Of a stretch of DNA of 26,910 nucleotides, positions 1 to 7,594 are shown in pieces. Each line of letters opens with the position of its first letter. The stretch's first letter is position 1. The stretch comes from an uncultured Oscillospiraceae bacterium. GTDB lineage: Bacteria > Bacillota > Clostridia > Oscillospirales > Acutalibacteraceae. The translations under genes were made by a program, and so were the position numbers. The notes beneath the pieces were generated by a model. It saw nothing but the letters and a program-made list of their open reading frames with translations, had not been told where the DNA came from and searched no databases. The DNA lies in the NCBI GenBank assembly GCA_902478605.1, contig CABSLQ010000042.1:1-26910 (forward strand), written 5' to 3'.

Positions 1-18
1 CGTCCTCATACCCTCGCA

Positions 19-39
19 GCACAACGCACCGCGTTGTGC
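19..39. repeat. Short perfect hairpin at window edge
   Basis: Two 9-base arms (GCACAACGC and GCGTTGTGC) flank a 3-base loop. No T-run follows on either strand, so a terminator role is not supported. It lies beside a family B repeat copy and may be part of another repeat cut by the window edge. Bases 1-50 hold nothing else I can identify. Confidence 0.45.
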
Positions 40-50
40 ATGGGGTTCCC

Positions 51-114
51 CGATGCGACGCATAAGAATTCTACGTTTGTGCATATGGCTATTCGCTAAA
101 AAGTTTTTTGACAC
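51..114 (-). repeat. Dispersed repeat family B, copy 1
   Basis: This 64-base segment aligns without gaps to 15940-16003, with 47 of 64 positions identical by eye. The ends are best conserved: CGATGCGA then GCATAAG at one end, and TATGGC...CGC...AAAA...GACAC at the other. Both copies lie downstream of minus-strand genes (the DUF4430 gene here, iorB there). The function is unknown. It could be a 3'-UTR element, a non-autonomous mobile repeat, or a decayed coding fragment. Confidence 0.6.
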
Positions 115-116
115 TC

Positions 117-365
117 TGAAACCGCGACAGCGGTTTTTCCGGGAGTTGCCGCCGCGCCAGCGCCGGCAACTCCGGTTGGCATGCCGCGGTCGAAACCGGC
201 AGCAGCGATAGCTGCGGCCGCCGGTTTCGGGTTACCGCAAGGGGAATCGCCTGCGAGCGCCCGCGGTGCGGGAACGGGTAAGCGGGGACTAGCCCAGAGT
301 TCGCGGCCTTTGCCTCTAACTTTTGCAGAAACTACCCAGGAGTTCGCGGCCTTTGCCGCGAACTC
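117..365 (-). repeat. Mosaic hairpin repeat family A, copy 1
   Basis: This fills the gene-free stretch downstream of the DUF4430 gene. Visible modules are a hairpin with AAACCGC/GCGGTTT arms (119-136), a GAGTTGCCG/CGGCAACTC hairpin (143-172), a 51-base core (248-298) matching 9263-9313 at 47 of 51 positions, a half copy of the GAGTTCGCGG arm (297-314), and a full GAGTTCGCGGC/GCCGCGAACTC hairpin (340-365). The last is followed by a T-run on the plus strand, five bases from the minus-strand stop codon. Copy 2 at 9263-9522 has related modules in a different order. No coding function is apparent. Confidence 0.65.
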
Positions 366-369
366 TTTT

Positions 370-1143
370 TTACCACTGGGACACGTCGGTGCCGAGATCC
401 CGGCCCAGATCGCAGGTATACCGCCAGCGCACCACGTCGCCCGCCTTAAGGGTATACTGGCTGCAGCCGTAGTTGGGGAACACCCCGTTGACGTCGTACA
501 TCCAGCCCGACATGTCGCCCGCGTCCTTTTCATACAGGTTGTGGATCGCCTCGATATACTGGCTGTTCAGCGCGGGGACCGACCGGAAGGCCATGTGAAT
601 CCGGTTCTTTTTGGTCTCCCGGTTGAGCAGGTCGAACACGGTGTCCCCTTCCTCAAAGAGTACGGTGCGCTCCGAAAGCAGCACGCCGTCCGCCGGCACC
701 AGGCCCCGCTTGGCCGCCGGCAGCTTGTCCAGGCTGCCGAGCAGGGTGGTGCAGTCGATGGACAGGGTGCAGGTCAGCGGCTGCGGCACCGCCGGCGCCG
801 TGCTGACGGTGCCGGCGGTGGTCGCCGCGGTGGCGGCCGGCGCGGTGCTCGGGGAGGTGCCCGCCGGTGCGGACGGGGGGGAGGCGGGATTCGCCGTCGT
901 CCCCGGCGCCGGGGCGGAAGCGTCGCCCGCCGTATCGGAGGCGGAGGCCGTTTCGGTGGATTCGCCCGAAGCGGCGGTGTCGTGCGCGGCCGCCGTCTCC
1001 GCCGGCGCCGTGCCGGCGGAGAGGCTCTGGGAGGATACGGGCGGGACGGAACCCGCGGCATCTTCCGGAAATTCTATTTTACAGCCTGCGAGCAGGCACG
1101 TCAACAGACCGAAGGCGCAAAACAGCGCCGCTAATCGTTTCAT
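370..1143 (-). CDS. DUF4430 (transcobalamin C-terminal-like) lipoprotein
   Basis: A 257-residue secreted lipoprotein. The N terminus has a type II signal peptide with lipobox LLAGC (Cys21). Residues about 30-130 are a Pro/Ala/Ser/Thr-rich linker. The C-terminal third carries the DUF4430 pattern, including GWMYDVNG (about 213-220) and GDVVRWRYT near the end. DUF4430 is related to the C-terminal domain of transcobalamin and intrinsic factor, which contact the corrinoid. The start at 1143 is chosen because the signal peptide begins there and a purine-rich AAAGGCGGAG ribosome site precedes it; the reading frame continues upstream without such support. The gene lies 38 bases downstream of the beta-propeller gene on the same strand, so it probably shares the cobalamin-riboswitch transcript. 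I infer a surface corrinoid-binding role; binding itself cannot be seen from sequence. Confidence 0.85.
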   Translation of the reverse strand: MKRLAALFCAFGLLTCLLAGCKIEFPEDAAGSVPPVSSQSLSAGTAPAETAAAHDTAASGESTETASASDTAGDASAPAPGTTANPASPPSAPAGTSPSTAPAATAATTAGTVSTAPAVPQPLTCTLSIDCTTLLGSLDKLPAAKRGLVPADGVLLSERTVLFEEGDTVFDLLNRETKKNRIHMAFRSVPALNSQYIEAIHNLYEKDAGDMSGWMYDVNGVFPNYGCSQYTLKAGDVVRWRYTCDLGRDLGTDVSQW

Positions 1144-1181
1144 GGGCTCCGCCTTTCTCGGGATACGCGTGTATGGAGTGC

Positions 1182-3896
1182 TTATCCCCTTTGTTTTCTC
1201 ACAAGCAGCAGCGTGCCGGCACACACCAGGCCGAGCAGCAGCACCGCCGCGGGGAAGGAAACGCCGGTGTCCGGTACGGCATCGGGGGTTTCGCCGGGAA
1301 CCGCGCCGGGGGTCTCATCGGGCTGCTCCTCCGGCGCGGCGGCCGCACTGAGGAAATAGGCGGAGCAGTGGGTGATGGTGAAGGAGGCGCGGCCGTCTTT
1401 CACCGTGGCCTCACCCGCCGGTTCCGCCGTGCCGGCGGCCGGATCGTAAGCATACAGGGTATAGGCGCCGTCCGCGAGGTTCACGGCTACCTCCACCTGC
1501 GCCTTGCCGGGCAGGGCGCCCTCGTGCGCAAAGTGCAGCACCACCGCGTCGGGGGCCAGTTTGCGAATCGCCGCGGCGTACGGCGAATCAAAGGAAAGGC
1601 CGGTGGCAAAGGCAAGGTCGGGGCGGGTGATGTCCCGGCCGTCAAAGGTGATGGAATAGGCGGCGTCCCCCGCCTGGCCCTCCACCGTGTACCGGCGGTC
1701 GGAGCCGTACAGGCTGCCGAACAGGTCGGCTTCCACCCGGCCGGCCTCCAGCCCGGCCAGGATTTTCCGTGCGTATACCACGTCGTCGTAATAGGTGACG
1801 TGCTTTCTGTCCGGTTCGCCGATGGCCGCATAGGCGTCGGCCAGCTCCTGCACCAGCGCTTTGTCGGCCAGGGTGATGCCCAGGGGATCCAGCTCCTCAA
1901 AAATGCGGGCGTTCAGGTTGGCAACCGCCTTCTCGGCGGCGGCGATCCGCTTCTCAAGCTCTTCCAGGCGGGACGCGTCCACCAGGGCCTTCACCGCGTC
2001 GCTCTGGGCGTCGTAGAGGGCGCGCACCGCGGCCACCGCCGCCTTGTCGTCGATGCATACCGCGTCGGCGGCCGGCAGGGCGGCGATTTTCGCCGTCAGC
2101 TCGTCCGCCATGGCCGCTTCCTTCAGCGCCTCAACCCGGGCGAGGGCGGCGCGCAGCGTGTCCGCGTTGTCCACGAGCGCCTGCCCCTCTTCGGACAGGG
2201 CGGTGAAGCGCGCGTACAGGGCGGTCAGGGCGTCGTCGTCCTCCAGCGTGACCGCGTCGGGGTCGAGGGCGGCGATGGCGGCGCGGATTTCGGCCGCCTG
2301 CTGCGTTTCGTCGCGCAGCGTGTCGAGGCGCTGCTGCATGGCCTGCAGCGCGGCCGCTTTGGTGACGGCCGCCTGCTGGGCGTCGTCCAGCGCGTCAAAC
2401 CGGGCCTGCACCCGGGCGACGGCAGCGGCGTCGTCCAGCTGCACCGGGCCGTCCGCCTCCAGCCGCGCGATGGCGTTGTCCACGTCGGCGGCGGTATACT
2501 CCCCGGCGGCCGGATCGGTGTGCCGGAAGGCGAACAGCTTGGCCGAGTCGTTTATGTAATAGAGATTGCCCTGCGCGTCCACCGTCACCGACTGGGTGCA
2601 GTAGTTCTGGTTGGCCGTCTCGGGCGTGCCGATGACCGCATAGTCCGGTTCGGTCTGCCCCTGCTTATCCGCGATGCAGACAAGGCCGGAGGGGCGGCTG
2701 TACTGGGTGACGTAGAGGTACACCTGCCAGCCGTTTTCCGGCGTGGCATAGGCGGTGGTCAGCACGGGCGAGGACTGGGTCGCCACGTCCTCGATGCGGT
2801 AAATGACCTCAAGCGTTTCGGCGTCGAGCACGGCAAAGCCGTCCCCCGACTGGATGCCGCCGCCCCCGACGTACACCCGGCCGCGGTACACCACCGGGCT
2901 GGAGGTGATGTCGGTGCCGAGCCGGATACTTTGGAGGGTCAGCTCGTCAAAGGTGTGATCAGGATTCACCCGCACCGAGAAGAGATAGCCGTGGTTGGTG
3001 GTGGCGAAAAGGCGGCGGGTGGTGGGATCGTAATGCACGGCGCTGCGCACGCTGCCCGCTTCGTCGCCGAGGGACAGGGTGTCGTACACCGCGTCGGTGG
3101 TCAGGCTGTGCAGCACCAGCTCGCCCGCCTCGCCCGCGAAGGCGATGGCGCCGTCCGCCACCGCCCCGGCGCTCCAGTAGTAGCCGGCGGCCGCGTTTTC
3201 CGGCCGGTAGGTCCAGACGGGCTGCTTGACCTCGTCCGTTTTGGCGGGATCGTCATCCGCCGTGGTGAAGCAGGCAAAGGCGCCCTTTTCGGCCCGGCCG
3301 CTGATAATGCCGCTGGACGCGCCGACATAGATGTGGCCATCGTGGTAGATGACGGGGCACAGCGGCTGCACCGACTCGCCCTCCCGGCCGATGGGCGCGC
3401 TCTGCCACACCATGTCGAGGGTCTGCGCGTCATAGGCGTAAATCACCGCGTTGCTGTTCACGCTGCGCGGCACGAAGATCAGGCCGTCCCCCGACCCGAT
3501 GATGGAGAAGAACTGGCTGCCGCCCGGGCAATCGCCCGAGGCGAGCACCTCCCCCGTTTCGGGGGAGACGCGGTCGATGGTTTTCGTGTTGGCGTTGAGC
3601 AGGTAGAGGGAATCGCCCACGGCGACGGGGCTGCCCGCCGCGGAGAACCAGCCGGAGCCGAAGGCCATCGTCCAGGCGAGCGTCACCTCGTCGGCGGTGC
3701 GGGGTGTTTTGGCATCGGTGATGCCGGGGGTGTCGTACCCGCCGCGGAACTGCGGATGGCCGAGGGTGACGGTTTCGGCGGCCGGGACGGCTGGGGTGTC
3801 GGCCGTTTCCGCCCCCGCGGAAACGGAAGGCGCCACGGAAAGCGCCAGCACGGTGCCCGCCAGCACCAGGCCGGCCAGGCGTTTGCGAAGAGACAT
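1182..3896 (-). CDS. Secreted PQQ-type beta-propeller surface protein with helical stalk and VPDTG anchor
   Basis: A 904-residue exported protein. Residues 1 to about 28 form a signal peptide. About 45-465 are PQQ-like beta-propeller repeats (recurring SPVV-RGRVYVGG and DAETLEV-type strands). About 470-690 are four Ala/Asp-rich helical repeats of roughly 60 residues, as in surface stalks of Firmicutes. A further domain of about 150 residues and a Pro/Glu-rich segment follow. The C terminus has VPDTG (about 874-878), a hydrophobic helix and a short basic tail, which is the layout of a sortase sorting signal although not classical LPXTG. The start at 3896 is preceded by AAAGGATG. The gene is the first after a cobalamin riboswitch and terminator, so B12 should repress it. 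Bacteroidetes use a beta-propeller lipoprotein, BtuG, for surface B12 capture; similarity to BtuG here is by fold class and regulation only. Confidence 0.85.
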   Translation of the reverse strand: MSLRKRLAGLVLAGTVLALSVAPSVSAGAETADTPAVPAAETVTLGHPQFRGGYDTPGITDAKTPRTADEVTLAWTMAFGSGWFSAAGSPVAVGDSLYLLNANTKTIDRVSPETGEVLASGDCPGGSQFFSIIGSGDGLIFVPRSVNSNAVIYAYDAQTLDMVWQSAPIGREGESVQPLCPVIYHDGHIYVGASSGIISGRAEKGAFACFTTADDDPAKTDEVKQPVWTYRPENAAAGYYWSAGAVADGAIAFAGEAGELVLHSLTTDAVYDTLSLGDEAGSVRSAVHYDPTTRRLFATTNHGYLFSVRVNPDHTFDELTLQSIRLGTDITSSPVVYRGRVYVGGGGIQSGDGFAVLDAETLEVIYRIEDVATQSSPVLTTAYATPENGWQVYLYVTQYSRPSGLVCIADKQGQTEPDYAVIGTPETANQNYCTQSVTVDAQGNLYYINDSAKLFAFRHTDPAAGEYTAADVDNAIARLEADGPVQLDDAAAVARVQARFDALDDAQQAAVTKAAALQAMQQRLDTLRDETQQAAEIRAAIAALDPDAVTLEDDDALTALYARFTALSEEGQALVDNADTLRAALARVEALKEAAMADELTAKIAALPAADAVCIDDKAAVAAVRALYDAQSDAVKALVDASRLEELEKRIAAAEKAVANLNARIFEELDPLGITLADKALVQELADAYAAIGEPDRKHVTYYDDVVYARKILAGLEAGRVEADLFGSLYGSDRRYTVEGQAGDAAYSITFDGRDITRPDLAFATGLSFDSPYAAAIRKLAPDAVVLHFAHEGALPGKAQVEVAVNLADGAYTLYAYDPAAGTAEPAGEATVKDGRASFTITHCSAYFLSAAAAPEEQPDETPGAVPGETPDAVPDTGVSFPAAVLLLGLVCAGTLLLVRKQRG

Positions 3897-4001
3897 GCGC
3901 GTTCATCCTTTCTTTTCACCGAAAACGGGCAAGGCTGTCCCCGGGCGTTCCGCGATCCGCCCCGGCGGGGGCGGATCTGTCTTGTCCGGTTTCGGCGGTA
4001 T

Positions 4002-4031
4002 AAAAAAGAGAACCGGCATCGGCCGGTTCTC
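4002..4031 (-). terminator. Intrinsic terminator, likely the riboswitch expression platform
   Basis: On the minus strand a perfect 10-bp stem (GAGAACCGGC/GCCGGTTCTC) with a 4-base loop is followed by six T. It lies about 70 bases after the riboswitch and about 105 bases before the start codon of the first gene, the position expected of a transcription-terminating riboswitch platform. I could not identify the antiterminator pairing by eye. Confidence 0.85.
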
Positions 4032-4099
4032 ACACCAAAGCGGACGGACAGCAGGCGCCCGCCCTCACCGTGATCTCCCGCCGAAATCCGCTGAACATG

Positions 4100-4284
4100 C
4101 GACGGGCGGCAGGTCTCCTGGCTTGAAATCCTCCTACTGGCTTCGCCTTCCCGGATGCGGAACACGGCATCCAGTGACGCGGGATATTCCCGAAAAAGCG
4201 TTCGTCCTTCTTACAGTAGCGGGGGCTGCCGCGGATTTGCACCGCGTTCCCTATTAATGCGCGTCAAGCGCAACCGCCTCGTCG
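4100..4284 (-). promoter_or_regulatory. Cobalamin riboswitch
   Basis: The minus strand carries the hallmark blocks of the cobalamin riboswitch in order: AATAGGGAA, a GGTGCAAATCC block, GCCCCCGCTACTGTAA, and AGCCAGGAGACCTGCC. The ends pair as a P1 stem (CGACG and GGCGG with CCGCC and CGTCG, one bulged base), which sets the limits given. In this class, adenosylcobalamin or a related corrinoid binds the nascent RNA and shuts off the downstream genes. The downstream targets are the beta-propeller and DUF4430 proteins rather than cobalamin synthesis genes or an ABC transporter. Confidence 0.95.
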
Positions 4285-4304
4285 TGCTATTCTCTTTTTT
4301 CAGG

Positions 4305-4328
4305 CGTCACCGCGGTCCGGCGGTGACG
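4305..4328 (-). other. Hairpin at the 5' end of the riboswitch transcript
   Basis: A 9-bp perfect stem (CGTCACCGC/GCGGTGACG) with a 6-base loop begins about 6 bases downstream of the -10 box, so the transcript would start at or within it. A 5' terminal stem-loop can protect mRNA from 5' decay. That role is inferred. Confidence 0.55.
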
Positions 4329-4333
4329 TCCCT

Positions 4334-4362
4334 ATTGTAGAACAACCCGTTTCCCTTGTCAA
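4334..4362 (-). promoter_or_regulatory. SigA-type promoter of the cobalamin-regulated operon
   Basis: The minus strand has TTGACA (4357-4362), a 17-base spacer and TACAAT (4334-4339), five of six and six of six matches to the housekeeping consensus. It lies 50 bases upstream of the riboswitch. Confidence 0.85.
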
Positions 4363-4543
4363 GCGGCGGGGCGCGGCCCCGAAATATCTTCCAAAAAGTC
4401 GCAAAATCCGGACGCTTTTCCCGCCGGCGCCGCTGTGCTATACTATAAGGAGATATACCCCCGGCCGACACAGGGCGGCCCGCCCGCGGCTTTGGCCGCC
4501 GGCTGCTCCTGCCGGGCGGGGGAACGGAAAGGAAGAAACGCCA

Positions 4544-5395
4544 TTGCGCAGCGAAGAGGAGATGTTCCGTCTGATTCTGGACACCGCCCGGGCGGACGAG
4601 CGGGTGCGCGCCGTCCTGCTCAACGGGTCGCGTGCCAATCCCGCCGCCCCGCGGGACGCCTTTCAGGATTACGACGTGGTGTATGTGGTGACCGACACGG
4701 CCCCCTTTGCGGCCGACCCCGGGTATATCCGGGTGTTCGGCGATCCCGTCATGGTGCAGATGCCCGAGACCCTGCGCGATCCCTTCGGGGACGGGCGGTT
4801 CATCTGGCTCGCCCTGTTTGAAGACGGGGTGCGGGTGGATCTGCAGGTGCAGCCGGTGGATCGCTTCCGCGCCATGCAGGGGGATGACAGCGAAACGATC
4901 CCCCTGCTCGACAAGGACGGGATACTGCCCGCCTACCCGCCGGCGAGCGACCGGGACTACCATCTGCGGCCGCCGACGGCACAGGATTACGCCTCCTGCT
5001 GCAGCGATTTCTGGTGGTGCCAGCAGAACGCGGCCAAGGGGATCCGCCGGGACGAGCTGCCCTATGCGGTGACCATGCTGCAGCGGTATGTCCGGGACAG
5101 CCTCGAGGAAATGATCGGCTGGTTCATCGGGGTGCGGCACGGGTTCGACCGGTCGGCGGGCAAGGCGGGCAAATATTTTAAGCGGTATCTGGACGCGGAA
5201 ACCTACGCCCGGTACCTCGCCACCTTTTCCGACGCGGATCCCGCCCGCCTGTGGCGGGCGATGGAGGAAATGGGCGGGCTGTTCCGCGATCTGGCCCGCG
5301 CGGTGGGGGATCGCTTCGGCTTTGCCTACCCCGAAGAGGACGACCGCCGCATGACCGCGTACCTCGCCCGGGTGCGCACGGGGGACTGGCCGTGA
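4544..5395 (+). CDS. ANT(6)-like aminoglycoside 6-adenylyltransferase family protein
   Basis: A 283-residue protein of the streptomycin adenylyltransferase family, close to the usual length of about 280-300. The nucleotidyltransferase core is visible: NGSRAN (27-32), QDYD with Asp42 and Asp44, and a third acidic strand RVDLQV (Asp99). The MRSEEEMF start matches the typical MRTE N terminus. It uses a TTG start preceded by AAGGAAG. A TATACT -10 box (4439-4444) lies about 100 bases upstream with a poor -35. Family members transfer AMP to the 6-hydroxyl of streptomycin, but many chromosomal homologues in gut Clostridia have untested activity. No transposon or resistance-island signature flanks it. 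The stop overlaps the start of the HAD gene. Confidence 0.85.
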   Translation: MRSEEEMFRLILDTARADERVRAVLLNGSRANPAAPRDAFQDYDVVYVVTDTAPFAADPGYIRVFGDPVMVQMPETLRDPFGDGRFIWLALFEDGVRVDLQVQPVDRFRAMQGDDSETIPLLDKDGILPAYPPASDRDYHLRPPTAQDYASCCSDFWWCQQNAAKGIRRDELPYAVTMLQRYVRDSLEEMIGWFIGVRHGFDRSAGKAGKYFKRYLDAETYARYLATFSDADPARLWRAMEEMGGLFRDLARAVGDRFGFAYPEEDDRRMTAYLARVRTGDWP

Positions 5396-6045
5396 CCGCC
5401 CGGTGGCCGGCGTTTGCCGGCGCGATATTCGACCTGGACGGCACGCTGCTCGATTCGATGGGGGTGTGGGAGGCGGTGGACGCGGCCTTCCTCTCCCGGC
5501 GGGGGCTGGCCGTGCCGGCGGATTACGGGCGCAGCGTCGCCCATCTCGGCTTCCGGGAAACCGCGCTGTACACCATCGGCCGCTTTGGGCTGGCCGAATC
5601 CCCCGAGGCGGTCATGGACGAATGGCGGGCCCTCTGCCGGGAAGCGTATGCCCACTCGGTGCCGCTCAAGCCGGGGGCGGGCGACTATCTGCGGCGGCTG
5701 AAGGCGCGGGGCGTCCGGCTGGCCGTGGCCACCGCCTCCCAGCGGGAGCTGTTCGGGCCCGCGCTGCGCCGCACGGGGGTGGCGGATCTGTTCGACGCCG
5801 TCGTGACGGCGGACGAGGTGGCGCGGGGCAAGGGCTTCCCCGACATTTACCTGCTCGCCGCCGGCCGGCTGGGCCTTTCGCCGGGGGAATGCGCCGTGTT
5901 TGAGGATATCCTCGCCGGTATCCGCGCGGCGCGGGAGGGCGGCTTTTTCACCGTCGGGGTGGCCGACGCCTCCAACGCGGCCGAGCGGGAGGCGCTGCGC
6001 GCTGCGGCGGACGCCTGGCTGGAGGATTTCGCCGCCGCGCCGTGA
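5392..6045 (+). CDS. HAD-superfamily phosphatase/phosphomutase-like hydrolase
   Basis: A 217-residue HAD subfamily IA protein. Motif I is DLDGTLLDS (nucleophile Asp14 and acid/base Asp16), motif II is the Ser/Thr segment VATAS, motif III is the Lys in ARGKGFPD, and motif IV is FEDILAGI. The cap lies between motifs I and II, as in beta-phosphoglucomutase and phosphoglycolate phosphatase relatives. The GTG start at 5392 overlaps the preceding TGA as GTGA, so translation is probably coupled to the ANT(6)-like gene. The reading frame extends upstream of the GTG but there overlaps the coding region of its neighbour. The substrate cannot be predicted. Confidence 0.85.
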   Translation: MTARWPAFAGAIFDLDGTLLDSMGVWEAVDAAFLSRRGLAVPADYGRSVAHLGFRETALYTIGRFGLAESPEAVMDEWRALCREAYAHSVPLKPGAGDYLRRLKARGVRLAVATASQRELFGPALRRTGVADLFDAVVTADEVARGKGFPDIYLLAAGRLGLSPGECAVFEDILAGIRAAREGGFFTVGVADASNAAEREALRAAADAWLEDFAAAP

Positions 6046-6058
6046 GAAAAAGGGGGCG

Positions 6059-7087
6059 TTAGGCGGTCCCGTCCCTCCCTTCCCCGTGCCAGAAGGCGCG
6101 CACCTGCGACGGGGTGAGGGAAGCGGCGAAGGCCCGTTTCAGCTCCAGCAGCCCGTGCAGCTGGTGCACGATTTCGTACAGCACCGCCCGCGTTTCAAAT
6201 TCCTCCCGCGTGGCGGGCAGCGGGCTTTGATGGAACCCCCGCCGCAGCGCCGCCAGCTCGTCCAGGAGAGCGGCGGCGTTGTTGTATTCGTGGAGGGAGC
6301 GGGCCACCTGCCGCATGAAGGCGGCCACCGCCCGGGCCTGGGCGGGGACGCTGGCCAGCCGGGGCAGGTCGTCCGCCATGGCGGACAGCACGTCCCACTG
6401 CCGCCGGCGCAGCTCCACATACTGGGCGTAATAGCGGGCGTCGGCCCCCCAGCTGTTGTCCCGGTGGGCGTCGGCGCGCCGCCGGGCGGTTTCCAGCAGC
6501 CGGTCCAGCGCCGCCAGCTCCTGCCGCGGCGAAAGGCTGCCCCCGCCGTGGGTTACCCGGTCGGCCAGCTCATACAGCACCCGGCGCAGCCCCTCGTCGA
6601 TCCGCTGCTGGTCGGCGCGGATGGCGCGGATCTGCCGCGGCATGTACAGGTTCAGGACGATGCCCATGAGGATCCCGATGCCCATCAGGGCCAGCTCGTT
6701 GGCCGTGCCGGCCAGGGTCATGCGGCCCGCGCCCCAGAAGTGCAGCACCAGCACGGTGCTCATGGACAGGCCGTCGGTCAGCCCGCCCAGCTGGCACACG
6801 GCGGCAAACAGCAGCAGAAACAGCCCGAGCCCCCACAGCGTGTAGCCGGCCAGCCGGAAGGACAGCCAGCTGAGGGCGATGGCGGCCAGAAAGGCGCACA
6901 GCCGCTTGCCCGCCAGCCGGAAGGTGTCCCGGCGGGTGTTCTGAATGCTCAGCAGGGTGATGGTGACCGCCGAAGCGGGATACTGCAGCTGCAGAAAGTC
7001 CGCCGTCCTATAGGCGATGCAGCACCCGACGGCGATTTTGAACACTTTGGACAGGATAACCCGGTCCCGGAGCATGGCCGTGCGCAT
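6059..7087 (-). CDS. Aromatic acid exporter family (ArAE/FUSC-like) membrane protein
   Basis: A 342-residue protein. The first half (about 12-165) has several hydrophobic helices with the family pattern near the N terminus: KIAVGCCIAY, a following QYPASAVTITLLSIQ, and RLAGKRL. The soluble second half is helical and rich in Arg and Glu, as in the ArAE_1 C-terminal domain. The start at 7087 is preceded by GGGAGG at good spacing; longer upstream starts add a non-conserved, proline-rich leader. The family is implicated in export of aromatic acids, but most Firmicutes members are uncharacterised. It converges with the HAD gene, leaving a 13-base gap. If it exports arylacetates it could relate to the ior genes about 9 kb away, but nothing links them directly. 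Confidence 0.7.
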   Translation of the reverse strand: MRTAMLRDRVILSKVFKIAVGCCIAYRTADFLQLQYPASAVTITLLSIQNTRRDTFRLAGKRLCAFLAAIALSWLSFRLAGYTLWGLGLFLLLFAAVCQLGGLTDGLSMSTVLVLHFWGAGRMTLAGTANELALMGIGILMGIVLNLYMPRQIRAIRADQQRIDEGLRRVLYELADRVTHGGGSLSPRQELAALDRLLETARRRADAHRDNSWGADARYYAQYVELRRRQWDVLSAMADDLPRLASVPAQARAVAAFMRQVARSLHEYNNAAALLDELAALRRGFHQSPLPATREEFETRAVLYEIVHQLHGLLELKRAFAASLTPSQVRAFWHGEGRDGTA

Positions 7088-7198
7088 GCCGCCGCCTCCC
7101 TCGCGCGTATGATAATAGGTATAGCATGGGCAGGCGGGCGGCGTTTCATCCCGGTTATGGGGAAAAAGGGGAGGCACGGCGAAATATTTTTTATCCTG

Positions 7199-7251
7199 TC
7201 GACAAAATTCGACAAAATAGGGGATGTTTCGCCATTTGGGTGGTGTATACT
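7199..7251 (+). promoter_or_regulatory. Tandem 10-bp direct repeat and -10 box upstream of the small-protein gene
   Basis: TCGACAAAAT occurs twice head to tail (7199-7218). A TATACT -10 box lies at 7246-7251, and 38 bases later comes the start codon of the 74-residue gene. The -35 position (7223-7228) is a poor match to TTGACA, so activation by a factor bound to the repeats is plausible. This is an inference. Confidence 0.4.
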
Positions 7252-7289
7252 GATGTCGTATCCAAAATAAAGCGGTAGGAGGATGTCAA

Positions 7290-7514
7290 ATGAAAAAGAT
7301 CACGGTACAGCTGTCGGCACTCATGGAAAAGCTTGAAGGGATGAAGCAGGACGGAATGGAATTCGTGGAGTTGGATTTCGTGGACAAGTCCATCGACTGC
7401 GGCCAGATTTGTCCGGCTTTTATCAATCTGTTGGGCATCCGGAGAACGATGGACGAGTACATCGTCGACTATGGCAGCGTGGACGAGATTTCGGCCGCCG
7501 ACATCGACCAGTAA
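7290..7514 (+). CDS. Small acidic hypothetical protein (74 aa)
   Basis: I do not recognise this protein. It is 74 residues and acidic, starts MKKITVQL, has no signal peptide or membrane helix, and contains a single DCGQIC motif with two cysteines (near residues 36-40). The helix/strand-like alternation suggests a small folded cytosolic protein. Evidence that it is real is a strong GGTAGGAGG ribosome site 7 bases before the ATG, lower GC than its shadow frames, its own -10 box, and a large hairpin just after the stop. It stands alone between two minus-strand genes. Confidence 0.7.
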   Translation: MKKITVQLSALMEKLEGMKQDGMEFVELDFVDKSIDCGQICPAFINLLGIRRTMDEYIVDYGSVDEISAADIDQ

Positions 7515-7534
7515 AGGAAACATACCCCCCTGAG

Positions 7535-7580
7535 ACGCACAAGGGAGTCCCGGCCGGACGGCCGGGGCTCCCTTGTGCGT
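7535..7580. terminator. Long hairpin between convergent genes
   Basis: About 20 bp of nearly perfect stem (ACGCACAAGGGAG paired with CTCCCTTGTGCGT, extended by CCGGCC pairing) with a 4-base loop separates the small-protein gene from the convergent ferritin-like gene. There is no T-run on either side, so it may be a factor-assisted terminator or a 3'-end stabiliser. Confidence 0.55.
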
Positions 7581-7594
7581 TGTGTGCGGCCGGT

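Noticed and set aside
867..4073. Very long plus-strand open frame (1068 codons) opposite the beta-propeller gene
   Set aside because: It is His/Arg/Gly-rich, lacks domains and mirrors a gene with signal peptide, propeller repeats and anchor; long antisense frames are expected in GC-rich DNA.
4447..4460. AAGGAGATATACC, identical to a common expression-vector ribosome site
   Set aside because: No start codon follows at the right distance and the surroundings are native; it is a chance match downstream of the -10 box.
4307..5140. Minus-strand open frame opposite the ANT(6)-like gene
   Set aside because: It has no recognisable domain, and the plus-strand gene has clear catalytic motifs; it also runs across the riboswitch promoter.
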